Notes under the pieces: model-generated | Databases searched by the model: none | Told to the model about the DNA's origin: nothing | Seen by the model: the letters and a program-made list of their open reading frames with translations, nothing else | Program-made: the position numbers and the translations under genes | Shown: positions 16,450-24,306 of the stretch, in pieces | Position numbering within the stretch: the first letter of the stretch is position 1 | Layout: every line of letters begins with the position of its first letter | NCBI RefSeq assembly: GCF_900115635.1 | Contig: NZ_FOXE01000024.1 | Location: 1-33,420, forward strand | Direction: 5' to 3' | From: Oscillibacter sp. PC13 | GTDB taxonomy: Bacteria > Bacillota > Clostridia > Oscillospirales > Oscillospiraceae | Length of the DNA stretch: 33,420 bases

Positions 16450-16654
16450 GAAAACACCACCTCGTTGGTCAATTCACAATTAAAATTACTATATCATAGG
16501 CATTTTGAAAAGTCCACAGGCGCATGGAGACAATGAAACGGTAAAATTATTTTCCCCGTCCTTTCCCGACGGGATTTTCCAGGGACAAGCTGTAAAATGG
16601 TGGAAAATCACGAGGCCGCGGGACACGCGGCGAATTTCAAGGAGGGACTTTCCA

Positions 16655-18697
16655 GTGCAGCACACGCAGATTACGTTAGGACGGGAGCAGACCGTGCGGC
16701 TGTTGGCCTGGGGCATTCGTTTTTTCCTGGCGGCGGCGCTGACAGCCAGCCAAACGCCGGGAGGTTATGCGCCCTTTGCCTTGGGCTGTGTGGCGGCAGC
16801 CGGACCGGGTGGAGAGGGAATTGCCGCACTGGTGGGAACAGGAGTGGGGGCAGCACTGTTTCTGGAGTTTACCGATGCGCTGCCCTTCTTGGCGGTAGCC
16901 GTACTTTTGGTGGCCACTGCCACGGCTTTCCGGGGAGTTCGGCTGGCGGACAGACCTTGGCTGCTGCCGGTGGCCAGCGCCGGATTGTTTTTGGCGGTGG
17001 CAGGTATTTATGTGATACAGTCCCTCTCTCCCATGGAACACATTGCACCCTGTGCGGCGGCCACAGTGCTGGTTGGCGCATCAACTTGGTTTTACAGACC
17101 GCTGCTGGCAGCAGGGAAGGAACGGTTGGATCCGGACAGCCTGCTGTTTTTGGCGGCTTCGCTGCTGCTGGCCTTGGAAAACTTGATAGTAATGGAACTG
17201 TCTGTGGGGCGGATCCTGCTTTGCCTGCTGCTGCTATTCACTTCGTATCAGCGGGGGGCCATTGTAGGGGCGGCCGCAGGGCTTGGCGTGGGCTTGGCGG
17301 TGGATTTCTGTACGGGAAGCGGAACGGTTTTGTTCAGCGCCGCCTATGGTGTGGCCGGTTTGGCGGCAGGAAGCAGAAGCGGATGCCGCAGAGGTACGGC
17401 GGCAGGGATCTTTTTGGCTGCAACGCTGGTAACCCTGCTCCCGGCAGCCCATTCCCTGACAGAGCCGCTGCTTCTGGAGGCGGCTTTTGGCGCGGGGCTC
17501 TTTCTCCTGCTGCCGGGCCGGATATTCGGTGGTAAGCGGGTCCTGAAAAAAGCCGATACAGCAGAAGCCACAGGATCTGCGATGGATAAGCTGAAGGAGC
17601 AATTGACGCGGACGGCGGCTGCCCTGCGGGACTTATATGACAGCATGGGCCGTGGAGCGCCTCCTTCCACCGACGAGAATCCGGCTATTGTGTTTGACCG
17701 GGCGGCAGAAAAGGTATGCAGGAGCTGCGCGCTTTGCGAGTTATGCTGGCAGAGAGAATATACGGGGACCTTTAACGCCCTTAACGATGCTACACCTTAT
17801 CTTCTGGAGCGGGGCAGGGCTATGGCCAAGGATTTCCCTGGATATTTTGCGGACCGGTGCATTCACCTGACGGACTTTCTGACAGCGGTCAACGGAGAAC
17901 TCTCTGCCTTTTTGCTGCGGCAGCAGTACCGGCGGCAGCTGGAGGAGACGCGCCGCAGCGCCCGGGGGCAATATGCTCAGCTCAGTGAGCTATTGACAGC
18001 CACGGCTGCCGGACTGGGAAAAAGTATTCCAGTCTCTGGCGGGGAACCAACCTGCCGGGTGGGAGCGGCCCTGCGACCCAAAAGCGGGGAAAAAGCCTGT
18101 GGAGATACACTGGTTTCCTTCCGGACAGAAGGACTTTGGTGCCTGATGCTGGCAGACGGTATGGGCAGCGGTGAGGCAGCCAGGAAGGAGTCAGCACTGG
18201 TCTGCCGTCTGATGCGGCAGTTTCTGGAGGCTGGCATTGAGCCGGAGGCTGCGCTGAAAACACTCAACTCCGCTATGACGCTGCGGGGAGCAGATACTGG
18301 AAGCTTCACCACCATTGACCTTTTAACCTGCTGCCCGGAGACTGGGGAGGCCGCGCTGTATAAATTCGGAGCAGCGCCCAGCTATCTGAAAAAAGGCGGA
18401 ACGGTCCGCCGTATCACCGGTGGAACCCTTCCGGCAGGTCTCCGGGGTGCCCCCGCAGCGCCGGACGTTACGCGGCTGACACTGGAGCGCGGCACATTCG
18501 CTGTCATGATCAGCGACGGTGTGGCAGATCCGGGGCGGGACGACTGGCTGCAGGACTTGCTTGCCGGTTGGGATGGCGAGGATCCACAAGAATTGGCAGG
18601 GGTGATTCTGTCGGAAAGTATCCGGAGAGAGGGACTTCAGGACGACTGCGGCATTCAGGTTTTATATCTGCCAAAAGAAGGGGTAAAAAAGACATAA
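16655..18697 (+). CDS. spoIIE: Stage II sporulation protein E-like phosphatase, 680 aa
   Basis: The N-terminal half has about ten hydrophobic helices. A cysteine-containing middle region (CRSCALCELCWQ) follows, and the C-terminal part, from roughly residue 470, is a PP2C-type phosphatase. That part carries LADGMGSGEAARKESALV, DTGSFTTIDLLT, FGAAPSYLKKGG and ISDGVADPG, the metal-binding Asp/Gly motifs of SpoIIE. SpoIIE dephosphorylates SpoIIAA at the forespore septum to activate sigma F. The GTG at 16655 has AAGGAGGG eight bases ahead; upstream in-frame starts lack such a site and add an unlikely N-terminus. It is somewhat shorter than Bacillus SpoIIE, as is common in Clostridia. It implies an endospore-former. 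Confidence 0.9.
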   Translation: MQHTQITLGREQTVRLLAWGIRFFLAAALTASQTPGGYAPFALGCVAAAGPGGEGIAALVGTGVGAALFLEFTDALPFLAVAVLLVATATAFRGVRLADRPWLLPVASAGLFLAVAGIYVIQSLSPMEHIAPCAAATVLVGASTWFYRPLLAAGKERLDPDSLLFLAASLLLALENLIVMELSVGRILLCLLLLFTSYQRGAIVGAAAGLGVGLAVDFCTGSGTVLFSAAYGVAGLAAGSRSGCRRGTAAGIFLAATLVTLLPAAHSLTEPLLLEAAFGAGLFLLLPGRIFGGKRVLKKADTAEATGSAMDKLKEQLTRTAAALRDLYDSMGRGAPPSTDENPAIVFDRAAEKVCRSCALCELCWQREYTGTFNALNDATPYLLERGRAMAKDFPGYFADRCIHLTDFLTAVNGELSAFLLRQQYRRQLEETRRSARGQYAQLSELLTATAAGLGKSIPVSGGEPTCRVGAALRPKSGEKACGDTLVSFRTEGLWCLMLADGMGSGEAARKESALVCRLMRQFLEAGIEPEAALKTLNSAMTLRGADTGSFTTIDLLTCCPETGEAALYKFGAAPSYLKKGGTVRRITGGTLPAGLRGAPAAPDVTRLTLERGTFAVMISDGVADPGRDDWLQDLLAGWDGEDPQELAGVILSESIRREGLQDDCGIQVLYLPKEGVKKT

Positions 18698-18702
18698 GCG
18701 TG

Positions 18703-18732
18703 GTATAAATTTTCCCGGCCTGTGACAAAATG
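18703..18732 (+). promoter_or_regulatory. Possible sporulation-sigma (SigG/SigF-like) promoter
   Basis: GTATA at 18703-18707, an 18-base gap and CAAAATG at 18726-18732 resemble the late-forespore pattern GYATA-N17/18-CATAMTA loosely. The site is directly after spoIIE and 38 bases before the next gene. Weak evidence. Confidence 0.25.
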
Positions 18733-18770
18733 GAAGCATCAAACTGTGAGACACAGGAGGCGCAAAGCAG

Positions 18771-19043
18771 ATGGTGAAAGGTATTTCCAGACGTGTGGTT
18801 GTGGTGGATTCCCCGGATCAGAGGTATTTTGAACAGGCAATTTTTATCGTGCGGAACGACGCAGCTGGGGAGGGCGTGACGGCCCGGGACCTGGTGGAGG
18901 AGGCAAAACGGGTGGCGCGAAACTATGCCGGCGGTGACCACGGGCGGTTCAGCCGGGCGTGGCAGGATTTGAGTCCGGCGGTTTACACGCTGCTTGGCGC
19001 CGGAGGTATCGGCCTTGTCTGGATGGTGGCGGCGCTGCTCTAA
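18771..19043 (+). CDS. Small tail-anchored protein of unknown function, 90 aa
   Basis: The first about 65 residues are charged and soluble (ISRRVVVVDSPDQRYFEQAIFIVRNDA, then a helix with VTARDLVEEAKRVARNYAGG). The last about 20 residues form one membrane helix (YTLLGAGGIGLVWMVAALL). Short proteins with this RRVVVVDSPD...FEQAIF pattern occur in other Clostridia, but I know no function. AGGAGG stands 11 bases before the ATG. The gene is 73 bases after spoIIE and ends before a terminator, so it may be read through from spoIIE or from its own promoter. Confidence 0.7.
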   Translation: MVKGISRRVVVVDSPDQRYFEQAIFIVRNDAAGEGVTARDLVEEAKRVARNYAGGDHGRFSRAWQDLSPAVYTLLGAGGIGLVWMVAALL

Positions 19044-19124
19044 CCCCGTTGAAATCGTGGATAAGCAGCGGAACCTCTTTTTGCTGCACGATGCCGGAGC
19101 GGCTTTTCAACATGGCATCATTCA

Positions 19125-19173
19125 AAAAAACCCTGTGCCCGGTGTGTATCGACAGCCGGACACAGGGTTTTTT
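19125..19173. terminator. Bidirectional terminator between convergent genes
   Basis: AAAAAACCCTGTG (19125-19137) pairs with CACAGGGTTTTTT (19161-19173) over 13 bp, with an inner CCGG/CCGG helix inside the loop. It can serve the rightward gene ending at 19043 and the leftward operon ending at 19181. Confidence 0.88.
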
Positions 19174-19180
19174 ATATTGT

Positions 19181-19522
19181 TCAGGGATGGCAGCGGAGAA
19201 GGTCGCTGTGGATAAGCAGCCAAGACAGCACATACAGTACGATAGCCGTCCCTACCAGCAGAAAACAGAGAAGCATGCCAACCCAGTCGTATTGGAACCG
19301 TCCGCCGCCGCGTGCAGCCAGCAGAGTTTCCACTCCCAGGCTCACCAGCATCAAAGGCGCACCCTTCAGTACCCACGTAAAATCCAGCTGGGGCGCAAAC
19401 ATAGAGATGAGCATTACGATGCCGCTGACAAGCAGTACCAGCCCAAAGGTAACCGTGCCTACCCGCCGTCCAGCGGCTGGTTCCGACACAGGAGAACGTG
19501 TGGAATCAGAGAACTTCGCCAT
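19181..19522 (-). CDS. Small membrane protein (LiaI/DUF5668-like layout), 113 aa
   Basis: A polar N-terminus is followed by three hydrophobic helices. The stretch VGTVTFGLVLLVSGIVMLISMFAP, then WVLKGAPLMLVSLGVETLL, is the two-helix pattern of LiaI/LiaF-type or DUF5668 proteins in envelope-stress operons. GAGGAGGT lies eight bases before the ATG at 19522. A longer frame upstream runs into the neighbouring gene and is rejected. The start overlaps the 3' end of the preceding gene by 17 bases. It is the last gene of an ECF sigma operon and probably an envelope component. Family assignment is tentative. Confidence 0.65.
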   Translation of the reverse strand: MAKFSDSTRSPVSEPAAGRRVGTVTFGLVLLVSGIVMLISMFAPQLDFTWVLKGAPLMLVSLGVETLLAARGGGRFQYDWVGMLLCFLLVGTAIVLYVLSWLLIHSDLLRCHP

Positions 19523-20171
19523 CCTGGGGGACCTCCTCTCCGCGTGCTTCCGGAACGGTACAATCCTCCTCCGTAGCAGCGGCGGGAGACGATCCGGCCT
19601 TTGCCTGCGCTGCCTCATCATCGGCAGCCGGGGGAACAAAGACGGGAATATCCGCAGAAGGACGTTTTTTAGGGCCGCGGATAAACCACAATCCCAAGCC
19701 AATAATCACCACGGTGAACAGCAGCCGCGGGAGACTGTATATCAGCAGCCTGTGCAGCCACCAGATATCGAAGAAGCTCTGCAGCAGCTCCAAAAGCCAG
19801 TCCACAACCGTGCGGTACAGCAGATAGACGCCTGCGAGCACCAGCCCCCAGCCGATGAGACTATGGCGCTTGCGGAAAAGGGCCGTCAGCTGCTCGCTGT
19901 CCATTTCGGAGAGGCCAAAGAGAAAGGCGTCCTCCGACGCGGTGCTGTCGGCAATGCGGGCGCGGAGATTGTAACTGTCAAAAAATGCGTACAGCCACAC
20001 CACAACCATAAATGTGGTCAAGGCACCTTCCTCCAGGAAAACCGCCAGGGCAAAGATTCCGCAGAAAATCAGCAGCAGGGAAATTCCCCGCTTCATATAC
20101 CCCTGGTGCATCTGCCCGCATCCGGGAATACAGGTGGCAAGAAACAGGAGCAGTCCGTGTTTTTGTCTCAT
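19506..20171 (-). CDS. Multi-pass membrane protein of unknown function, 221 aa
   Basis: CIPGCGQMHQGYMKRGISLLLIF near the N-terminus resembles the PG-G-Y-G/R turn of TM2-domain-like proteins, followed by a second helix ending near residue 66. Two more helices lie near 104-125 and 143-166. The C-terminal 45 residues are acidic, Pro/Ala-rich and cytoplasmic or disordered. The ATG at 20171 overlaps the stop of the anti-sigma gene (ATGA). It belongs to the ECF operon starting at 21158 and may be part of its sensing or envelope response. No enzyme motif is visible. Confidence 0.75.
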   Translation of the reverse strand: MRQKHGLLLFLATCIPGCGQMHQGYMKRGISLLLIFCGIFALAVFLEEGALTTFMVVVWLYAFFDSYNLRARIADSTASEDAFLFGLSEMDSEQLTALFRKRHSLIGWGLVLAGVYLLYRTVVDWLLELLQSFFDIWWLHRLLIYSLPRLLFTVVIIGLGLWFIRGPKKRPSADIPVFVPPAADDEAAQAKAGSSPAAATEEDCTVPEARGEEVPQDGEVL

Positions 20172-20659
20172 GAGTGAGTTCCTCCTTGATTGGTCTGCGG
20201 CCTGTTGCCGCCGATGGTGTCAAAAAAAAGGTTGATATCGGAAAGGGCGCCGCTGAGAGAATCGTTCCAGCGCGATGGGAGGCTGCGCACCCGCTCTGTA
20301 ACGGCACTGCCGGCCTCCTGAAGAAAGCGATGGTGTTCTTCGCCCTGACCGGGAAGGGCTGTGCTGCTCCACAGCATGGTCAGGGCCAGGGTGACGGCGG
20401 CCGCCGCGGTGGCATACCGGCTGGTGACTATCCGGATAGTCCGCCGGCGGAGTTTCTGCCACAGGGTATCCTGACAGCTCCGGCCTGGTGTCAGCAGAGG
20501 GGTGTCCGCCAGCAGCTCCGTATACCGCTGGAGACAGATGTCGCAATAGGCCAGGTGCTCGGCAATTTCCAGGCGCGCAAGTTCATCCATAGGCGCCTCC
20601 CGGATCAGGCACAGCAGAACCTCGTCTGTCAAGTGCCCGCCGCAGTCAAACTGTTCCAT
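20168..20659 (-). CDS. Anti-sigma factor with zf-HC2-like domain, 163 aa
   Basis: H35-x3-C39-x2-C42 (HLAYCDIC) at the N-terminus is the zinc anti-sigma signature. One membrane helix lies near residues 82-98 and a short outer domain of about 65 residues follows. AAGGAGGAAGCAGG stands before the ATG at 20659, and the start overlaps the sigma gene by 14 bases. It is much smaller than the anti-sigma protein at 13896-14864, and its outer domain is unrelated by eye, so the two systems probably sense different signals. Confidence 0.8.
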   Translation of the reverse strand: MEQFDCGGHLTDEVLLCLIREAPMDELARLEIAEHLAYCDICLQRYTELLADTPLLTPGRSCQDTLWQKLRRRTIRIVTSRYATAAAAVTLALTMLWSSTALPGQGEEHHRFLQEAGSAVTERVRSLPSRWNDSLSGALSDINLFFDTIGGNRPQTNQGGTHS

Positions 20660-21158
20660 CCTGCTTCCTCCTTTCAAGCTGCTCTCGCAAAAGGCGTTTA
20701 CCCCGGGAGAGCTGCGTATGTATCGTTTTTACGGGTCTGCCAAGGGCCAGGGCCGCCTCCTCTGGAGACTTTTCCTCCAGAAGACACAATTGGCACACCA
20801 GCCGGTAAGGTTCTTTCAAACTGTGAATAAAACCCGCCAAATCTGCCGCGCCGCTGCGCCGCAGAGCCACTTCCTCGGCCGGCGGTGCCAAACCGGGCGG
20901 CAGGCCCTCGTCTCCCGGAAGGACGGTGCGGCAGTGGTAGGCACTTTGCAGATGATCCTTGGCCTTGTTGGCGGCGATGCGCCCCAGCCATTGCCGCTCA
21001 TAGCCGGCTGGCATGGTATCCTGGTGGAGGTAGGCGGAGAGAAAGGTTTCCTGCGTCAAATCCTCCGCAATACCCGGATCCCGAACCAGCTGAAAACAGA
21101 TGGTGTAGATCAGACGCTCATATTGGGCCATCAACTGAGAAAAGGCGTCCTTTGTCAC
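20646..21158 (-). CDS. ECF-type RNA polymerase sigma factor, 170 aa
   Basis: Region 2 is seen in YERLIYTICFQLVRDPGIAEDLTQETFLSAYLHQD and RIAANKAKDHLQSA. Region 4 is seen in LKEPYRLVCQLCLLEEKSPEEAALALGRPVKTIHTQLSRGKRLLREQL. The GTG at 21158 is preferred because AAGGAGGTGG lies 11 bases before it; an ATG at 21191 in the same frame has no binding site. Region 4 carries a cysteine pair (CQLC) not usual in the family. It heads a four-gene operon with its anti-sigma factor and two membrane proteins, and an ECF-like promoter lies upstream, which would make it self-activating. Confidence 0.85.
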   Translation of the reverse strand: MTKDAFSQLMAQYERLIYTICFQLVRDPGIAEDLTQETFLSAYLHQDTMPAGYERQWLGRIAANKAKDHLQSAYHCRTVLPGDEGLPPGLAPPAEEVALRRSGAADLAGFIHSLKEPYRLVCQLCLLEEKSPEEAALALGRPVKTIHTQLSRGKRLLREQLERRKQDGTV

Positions 21159-21205
21159 GTTCCACCGCCACCTCCTTTTGTCATCCAACATGTATCATAC
21201 GATGT

Positions 21206-21231
21206 GACGGTTGGAATTTCTTCAGGTTTTT
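21206..21231 (-). promoter_or_regulatory. Candidate ECF-type promoter of the sigma operon
   Basis: On the minus strand GTAAAAAC (AAAAAC at 21226-21231), a 16-base spacer and CGTC (21206-21209) follow the ECF pattern of an AAC -35 and CGTC -10 element. It lies about 50 bases upstream of the GTG start. Autoregulation is inferred. Confidence 0.45.
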
Positions 21232-21267
21232 ACAAAAGACCGGATAATTTATTTTAACGGATGCAAG

Positions 21268-21305
21268 AAAAAAAGACAAGGACGGCCGGAGGACTGTCCT
21301 TGTCT
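21268..21305 (-). terminator. Terminator of the larE-ABC importer operon
   Basis: AGACAAGGAC (21274-21283) pairs perfectly with GTCCTTGTCT (21296-21305). On the minus strand a run of seven T's follows the stem. It lies just past the ATPase stop codon. Confidence 0.9.
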
Positions 21306-21315
21306 GAAAACATGA

Positions 21316-22071
21316 TTACGGCAGGGGAATGACGACTTGCTTACCGTCAATGTGCTCTACCGCGGCATCCATTCCGTAGACGGTGCGGATGTTTTCCGGG
21401 TTCACCACCGCCGCATCCCCCGCGGCAAACACCGTTCCGCCGTGGAGAAACAAAAAACGGTCACAGAAGCGGAGGGCCAGGTTCAAATCGTGGATTACCA
21501 CCACCGCGGTAATACCCCGCTCCCGGCACACGTGCCGCACCAGTCCCAACACCTCATATTGGTTCCGGAGATCCAGATTGCTGGTGGGCTCATCCAACAG
21601 CAGCACCTTAGGCTCCTGCACCAAAGCACGGGCCAGCAGCACCTTTTGCTGCTCACCGCCGGAGAGCTGATCCAGGTACCGCATGGCCAGATGATCCAGA
21701 CCCATCTGGCGGAGGGTATCATCTGCGATTCCGCGATCCCGCTGGCTGATGCCCCATTTGATATAGGGCTTCCGGCCCAGCAGAAGCATATCATACACGG
21801 TCAGCCGGGCGCCGCTGGCACCCTGTGCCACAAATGCAACCTGCTTGGCAAGCTCGCTCAGAGAGAGTGTCAAAAGATCCGTGCCGTCCACCAGGACGGA
21901 TCCGCTCTGTGGACGCAGAATGTGGTCAAAGCATTTGAGCAGCGTGCTTTTCCCGGCGCCGTTATTTCCGAGAATGGCCAGAAATGCGCCGCTCTCGGCA
22001 GAGAAGGAGATGTCCTTTAAAATCTGCCTGCCGCAGGGATAGGAAAAATTCAGATGTTCAACCGTCATCAT
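21316..22071 (-). CDS. Metal/siderophore-type ABC importer ATP-binding protein (FecE/BtuD-like), 251 aa
   Basis: This is a single ATP-binding cassette with Walker A GNNGAGKST (35-43), signature LSGGEQQKV, Walker B VLLLDEPTSNLD and switch His in VVIHDLNLALRF. It is the FepC/BtuD type that serves FecCD permeases. The start overlaps the permease stop as ATGATGA; a second ATG at 22068 is equally possible. It is the last gene of the lar operon, before a strong terminator. Substrate from sequence alone could be iron-siderophore, cobalamin or another metal complex. Operon context with nickel-cofactor genes favours nickel or a nickel chelate (inference). Confidence 0.88.
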   Translation of the reverse strand: MMTVEHLNFSYPCGRQILKDISFSAESGAFLAILGNNGAGKSTLLKCFDHILRPQSGSVLVDGTDLLTLSLSELAKQVAFVAQGASGARLTVYDMLLLGRKPYIKWGISQRDRGIADDTLRQMGLDHLAMRYLDQLSGGEQQKVLLARALVQEPKVLLLDEPTSNLDLRNQYEVLGLVRHVCRERGITAVVVIHDLNLALRFCDRFLFLHGGTVFAAGDAAVVNPENIRTVYGMDAAVEHIDGKQVVIPLP

Positions 22072-23159
22072 AGGCGCTCCCTCCCTTTAAACAGCATCCA
22101 AAGAAACAGTGGTGCACCCAGGAAGGAGGTGATGGCGCCGATGGGCAGCACAATGGGGGAAAGAATGCTTTTGCTCACCAGATCTCCAAGCAGCAGCAAA
22201 ATGCTGCCGCCCAGAGCGGAACCCGGAATCAAAAAGCGATAGTCATTTCCGGTAAAGCGCCGGATCATATGGGGGGCGACCAGACCGACAAAGCTGATAA
22301 CGCCCACAAACGCAACGCTCATGGCGGCAATCAGCGTACAGGCCGCCATACTGGCATAGGTCAGGAGCTCCACATTGACGCCCAGGCTTTTCGCAGTGGC
22401 GGCACCGCTTTCCAGCGCATTGTAATTCCAACGGTTCCAAAGAAAAAACAGCAGAGCGGCCAGACTGGTCAGGCCAATCATGGCAATTTCCCGCCAGCCG
22501 GGACGACCCAGATCGCCGAATGTCCAGTAGACCACGGTTGCGACCTGCACATCGTCGGCAAAGTACTGCAGCAGCGTAGTGGCACCTGTGAACATGGAGC
22601 TCAGGGCCACACCTGCCAGAATCATGGTGGCGGGCGATACGCCCCGCAGGCGGCTGAGAGCCAGCACGAACACCGTGGTTGCAAGGCCGCCGGCAAAGGC
22701 ACAGACCGTCACGGTGCCGGGGGAACTGATGGTGATGGCGGTGCCGGCGTTGGCCACATTCTGCACACCTGCATCCAGGGCGATGATGGCAAGGGCTGCG
22801 CCGAAGGCCGCGCCCTGAGATACGCCCAGGGTGGAGGCGGAGGCCAGTGGGTTGTGGAGGACATTCTGCATGGCACAGCCGGAAAGGGCCAAAGCGGCCC
22901 CCACGACCACGGCGGTGGCCACCCGGGGCAGACGCACACGAAAGACAATGGCCTCGGTTTGGGCGGTGCCGCGGCCCAGAACAGTTTCCAGCACCTGGCG
23001 AAGTGTGATGCCCGAGGAGCCGGTGGTCAGGGAAAACAGCACCAGTGCAATCAGAACCGCCAGCAGGGCGGCCAGCGCCGTCCACTTCCGGCGAAGAAAG
23101 AGGTCATAGCTCACGGGCGCTGCCGCGTCAGAACGGGGGTGTTTATGCTCCAAGTTCAA
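22068..23159 (-). CDS. FecCD-family ABC importer permease, 363 aa
   Basis: About ten membrane helices. RLPRVATAVVVGAALALSGCAMQNVLHNPLASASTLGVSQGAAFGA is the hallmark of BtuC/FecCD permeases, as are VGVISFVGLVAPHMIRRFTGNDYRFLIPGSAL and the C-terminal GDLVSKSILSPIVLPIGAITSFLGAPLFL. A single permease gene implies a homodimer. It overlaps the binding-protein gene by 17 bases and the ATPase gene by four, so expression is coupled. Confidence 0.92.
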   Translation of the reverse strand: MNLEHKHPRSDAAAPVSYDLFLRRKWTALAALLAVLIALVLFSLTTGSSGITLRQVLETVLGRGTAQTEAIVFRVRLPRVATAVVVGAALALSGCAMQNVLHNPLASASTLGVSQGAAFGAALAIIALDAGVQNVANAGTAITISSPGTVTVCAFAGGLATTVFVLALSRLRGVSPATMILAGVALSSMFTGATTLLQYFADDVQVATVVYWTFGDLGRPGWREIAMIGLTSLAALLFFLWNRWNYNALESGAATAKSLGVNVELLTYASMAACTLIAAMSVAFVGVISFVGLVAPHMIRRFTGNDYRFLIPGSALGGSILLLLGDLVSKSILSPIVLPIGAITSFLGAPLFLWMLFKGRERL

Positions 23160-24279
23160 TCACTCCGAAGGAGAGGCCGTCAGCAGCCATCTCATCATAA
23201 TAGGCGTCTCCCAGCAGGAAGGTCAGAATCTCGTCGGTTTTGGCGGCGATTTCAATATCCGCAAACTGGTCCGGAAACATCACGATGCCGGCGTAGTAGG
23301 CGTCCGCCAGGGCGTATCCCACGTTGGTGGAATAGTTGTTGAAGGAGACGCAGCTGTAAAGATTCCCCTCCTGCACGGCCCGCAGGGCGTCAAAATACCC
23401 GGGGTTGGTCTTGTACTCGTCCCGCACCAGATCCATATTGCCGGGATCCAAAAAGATGAGGTCCGGGTCCCAGGCCACGATCTTTTCCGGGTCTGCGTCG
23501 AAGTATCCGGTTTCCCCTGCCTCATCGGCGACATTTTTGGCGCCGATGGCCATGAAGGGACCAAAGTTGGAATAGGTGCCGGTGAAGCCGTGGGATCCGG
23601 AGAAGGTGACGGCGCCGGTGTAACAGGCGGGCTTTTCCGCATCGGGAATGTCCGCCGTCCGGGCGGACAGATCCGCCTTGGCATTGTCGATATAGGTGAG
23701 CACTTCCTCACAACGGTCCTGAACGCCCAAAACATCAGCCGCTACCCGCATGGCGGTATAGAAGCTGTCGTCGATGAAGTTAATGCTCTTGGCACGGATG
23801 GAGACGCAAGGGATACCGGTGGCCTGGGCAAGATCTTCCAGGGCTTCCTCATTATAGCCGGAGAGAATGACGTCAGGCTGAAGCTGAATCAGCTCCTCCA
23901 CATAGGCGGTGTTGGCAGTGCCGCCGCCCTTGCCAATGGAGGGCAGGTCCTTAAATATATCGTAATTGACATGGGCATAGTCCCGAAGAGTGGAGGTCTC
24001 ATACTCCTTGTCCGTGTCCTCCACGCCGAGAAGGCGGTCGGTACACTGGAGATAGGAGATCATCCGCAGGGCACCGGAGCCGGTGCAGACGATGGTTTTG
24101 ACCTCGCCGGGGATTTCTACCTCCCGGCCGAAGCTGTCTACCACCATGCGGGAGGCAGGGGGCGCGGCTTCCTCGGCATCCTTTGCAGCGCCGTCGTCCG
24201 CGGGTCCGCCGCGCTGTCCGCAGGCGGCCAGAGACAGGAGCAAAAGCAGGGAGAGAAGCATGCAGGAAAAACGTTTCAT
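23143..24279 (-). CDS. TroA/BtuF-type substrate-binding lipoprotein, 378 aa
   Basis: The lipoprotein signal peptide has lipobox LAAC (Cys20), followed by an Ala/Asp/Glu-rich linker. The mature protein has the periplasmic-binding-protein-2 fold of FecB/BtuF: VVDSFGREVEIPGEVKTIVC, the inter-lobe ELIQLQPDVILSGYNEEALEDLAQATGIPCVSI, and FDADPEKIVAWDPDLIFLDPGNM. It lies between the fmdE-like and permease genes of the lar operon, which suggests a nickel-containing ligand. Cobalt, iron or tungstate carriers use the same fold. A ribosome binding site AAAGGA precedes the ATG. Confidence 0.88.
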   Translation of the reverse strand: MKRFSCMLLSLLLLLSLAACGQRGGPADDGAAKDAEEAAPPASRMVVDSFGREVEIPGEVKTIVCTGSGALRMISYLQCTDRLLGVEDTDKEYETSTLRDYAHVNYDIFKDLPSIGKGGGTANTAYVEELIQLQPDVILSGYNEEALEDLAQATGIPCVSIRAKSINFIDDSFYTAMRVAADVLGVQDRCEEVLTYIDNAKADLSARTADIPDAEKPACYTGAVTFSGSHGFTGTYSNFGPFMAIGAKNVADEAGETGYFDADPEKIVAWDPDLIFLDPGNMDLVRDEYKTNPGYFDALRAVQEGNLYSCVSFNNYSTNVGYALADAYYAGIVMFPDQFADIEIAAKTDEILTFLLGDAYYDEMAADGLSFGVIELGA

Positions 24280-24306
24280 GAGAGGATTCCTTTCTGTTAT
24301 GTCAAA

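Noticed and set aside
16540..16580. CCCGTC/GACGGG hairpin before spoIIE as a terminator
   Set aside because: It has only a short six-pair stem and a weak T-tract on either strand, and no gene ends there.
16597..17535. Gly-rich plus-strand frame of 312 codons
   Set aside because: Out-of-frame reading of the spoIIE membrane region.
22269..23342. Plus-strand frame of 357 codons
   Set aside because: Mirror of the FecCD permease gene; Gly/His/Gln-rich and without a plausible start.
23143..24279. Iron-siderophore importer as the firm call for the ABC genes
   Set aside because: The fold allows iron, cobalamin, nickel or tungstate; only the lar context points to nickel, so no metal is stated as fact.
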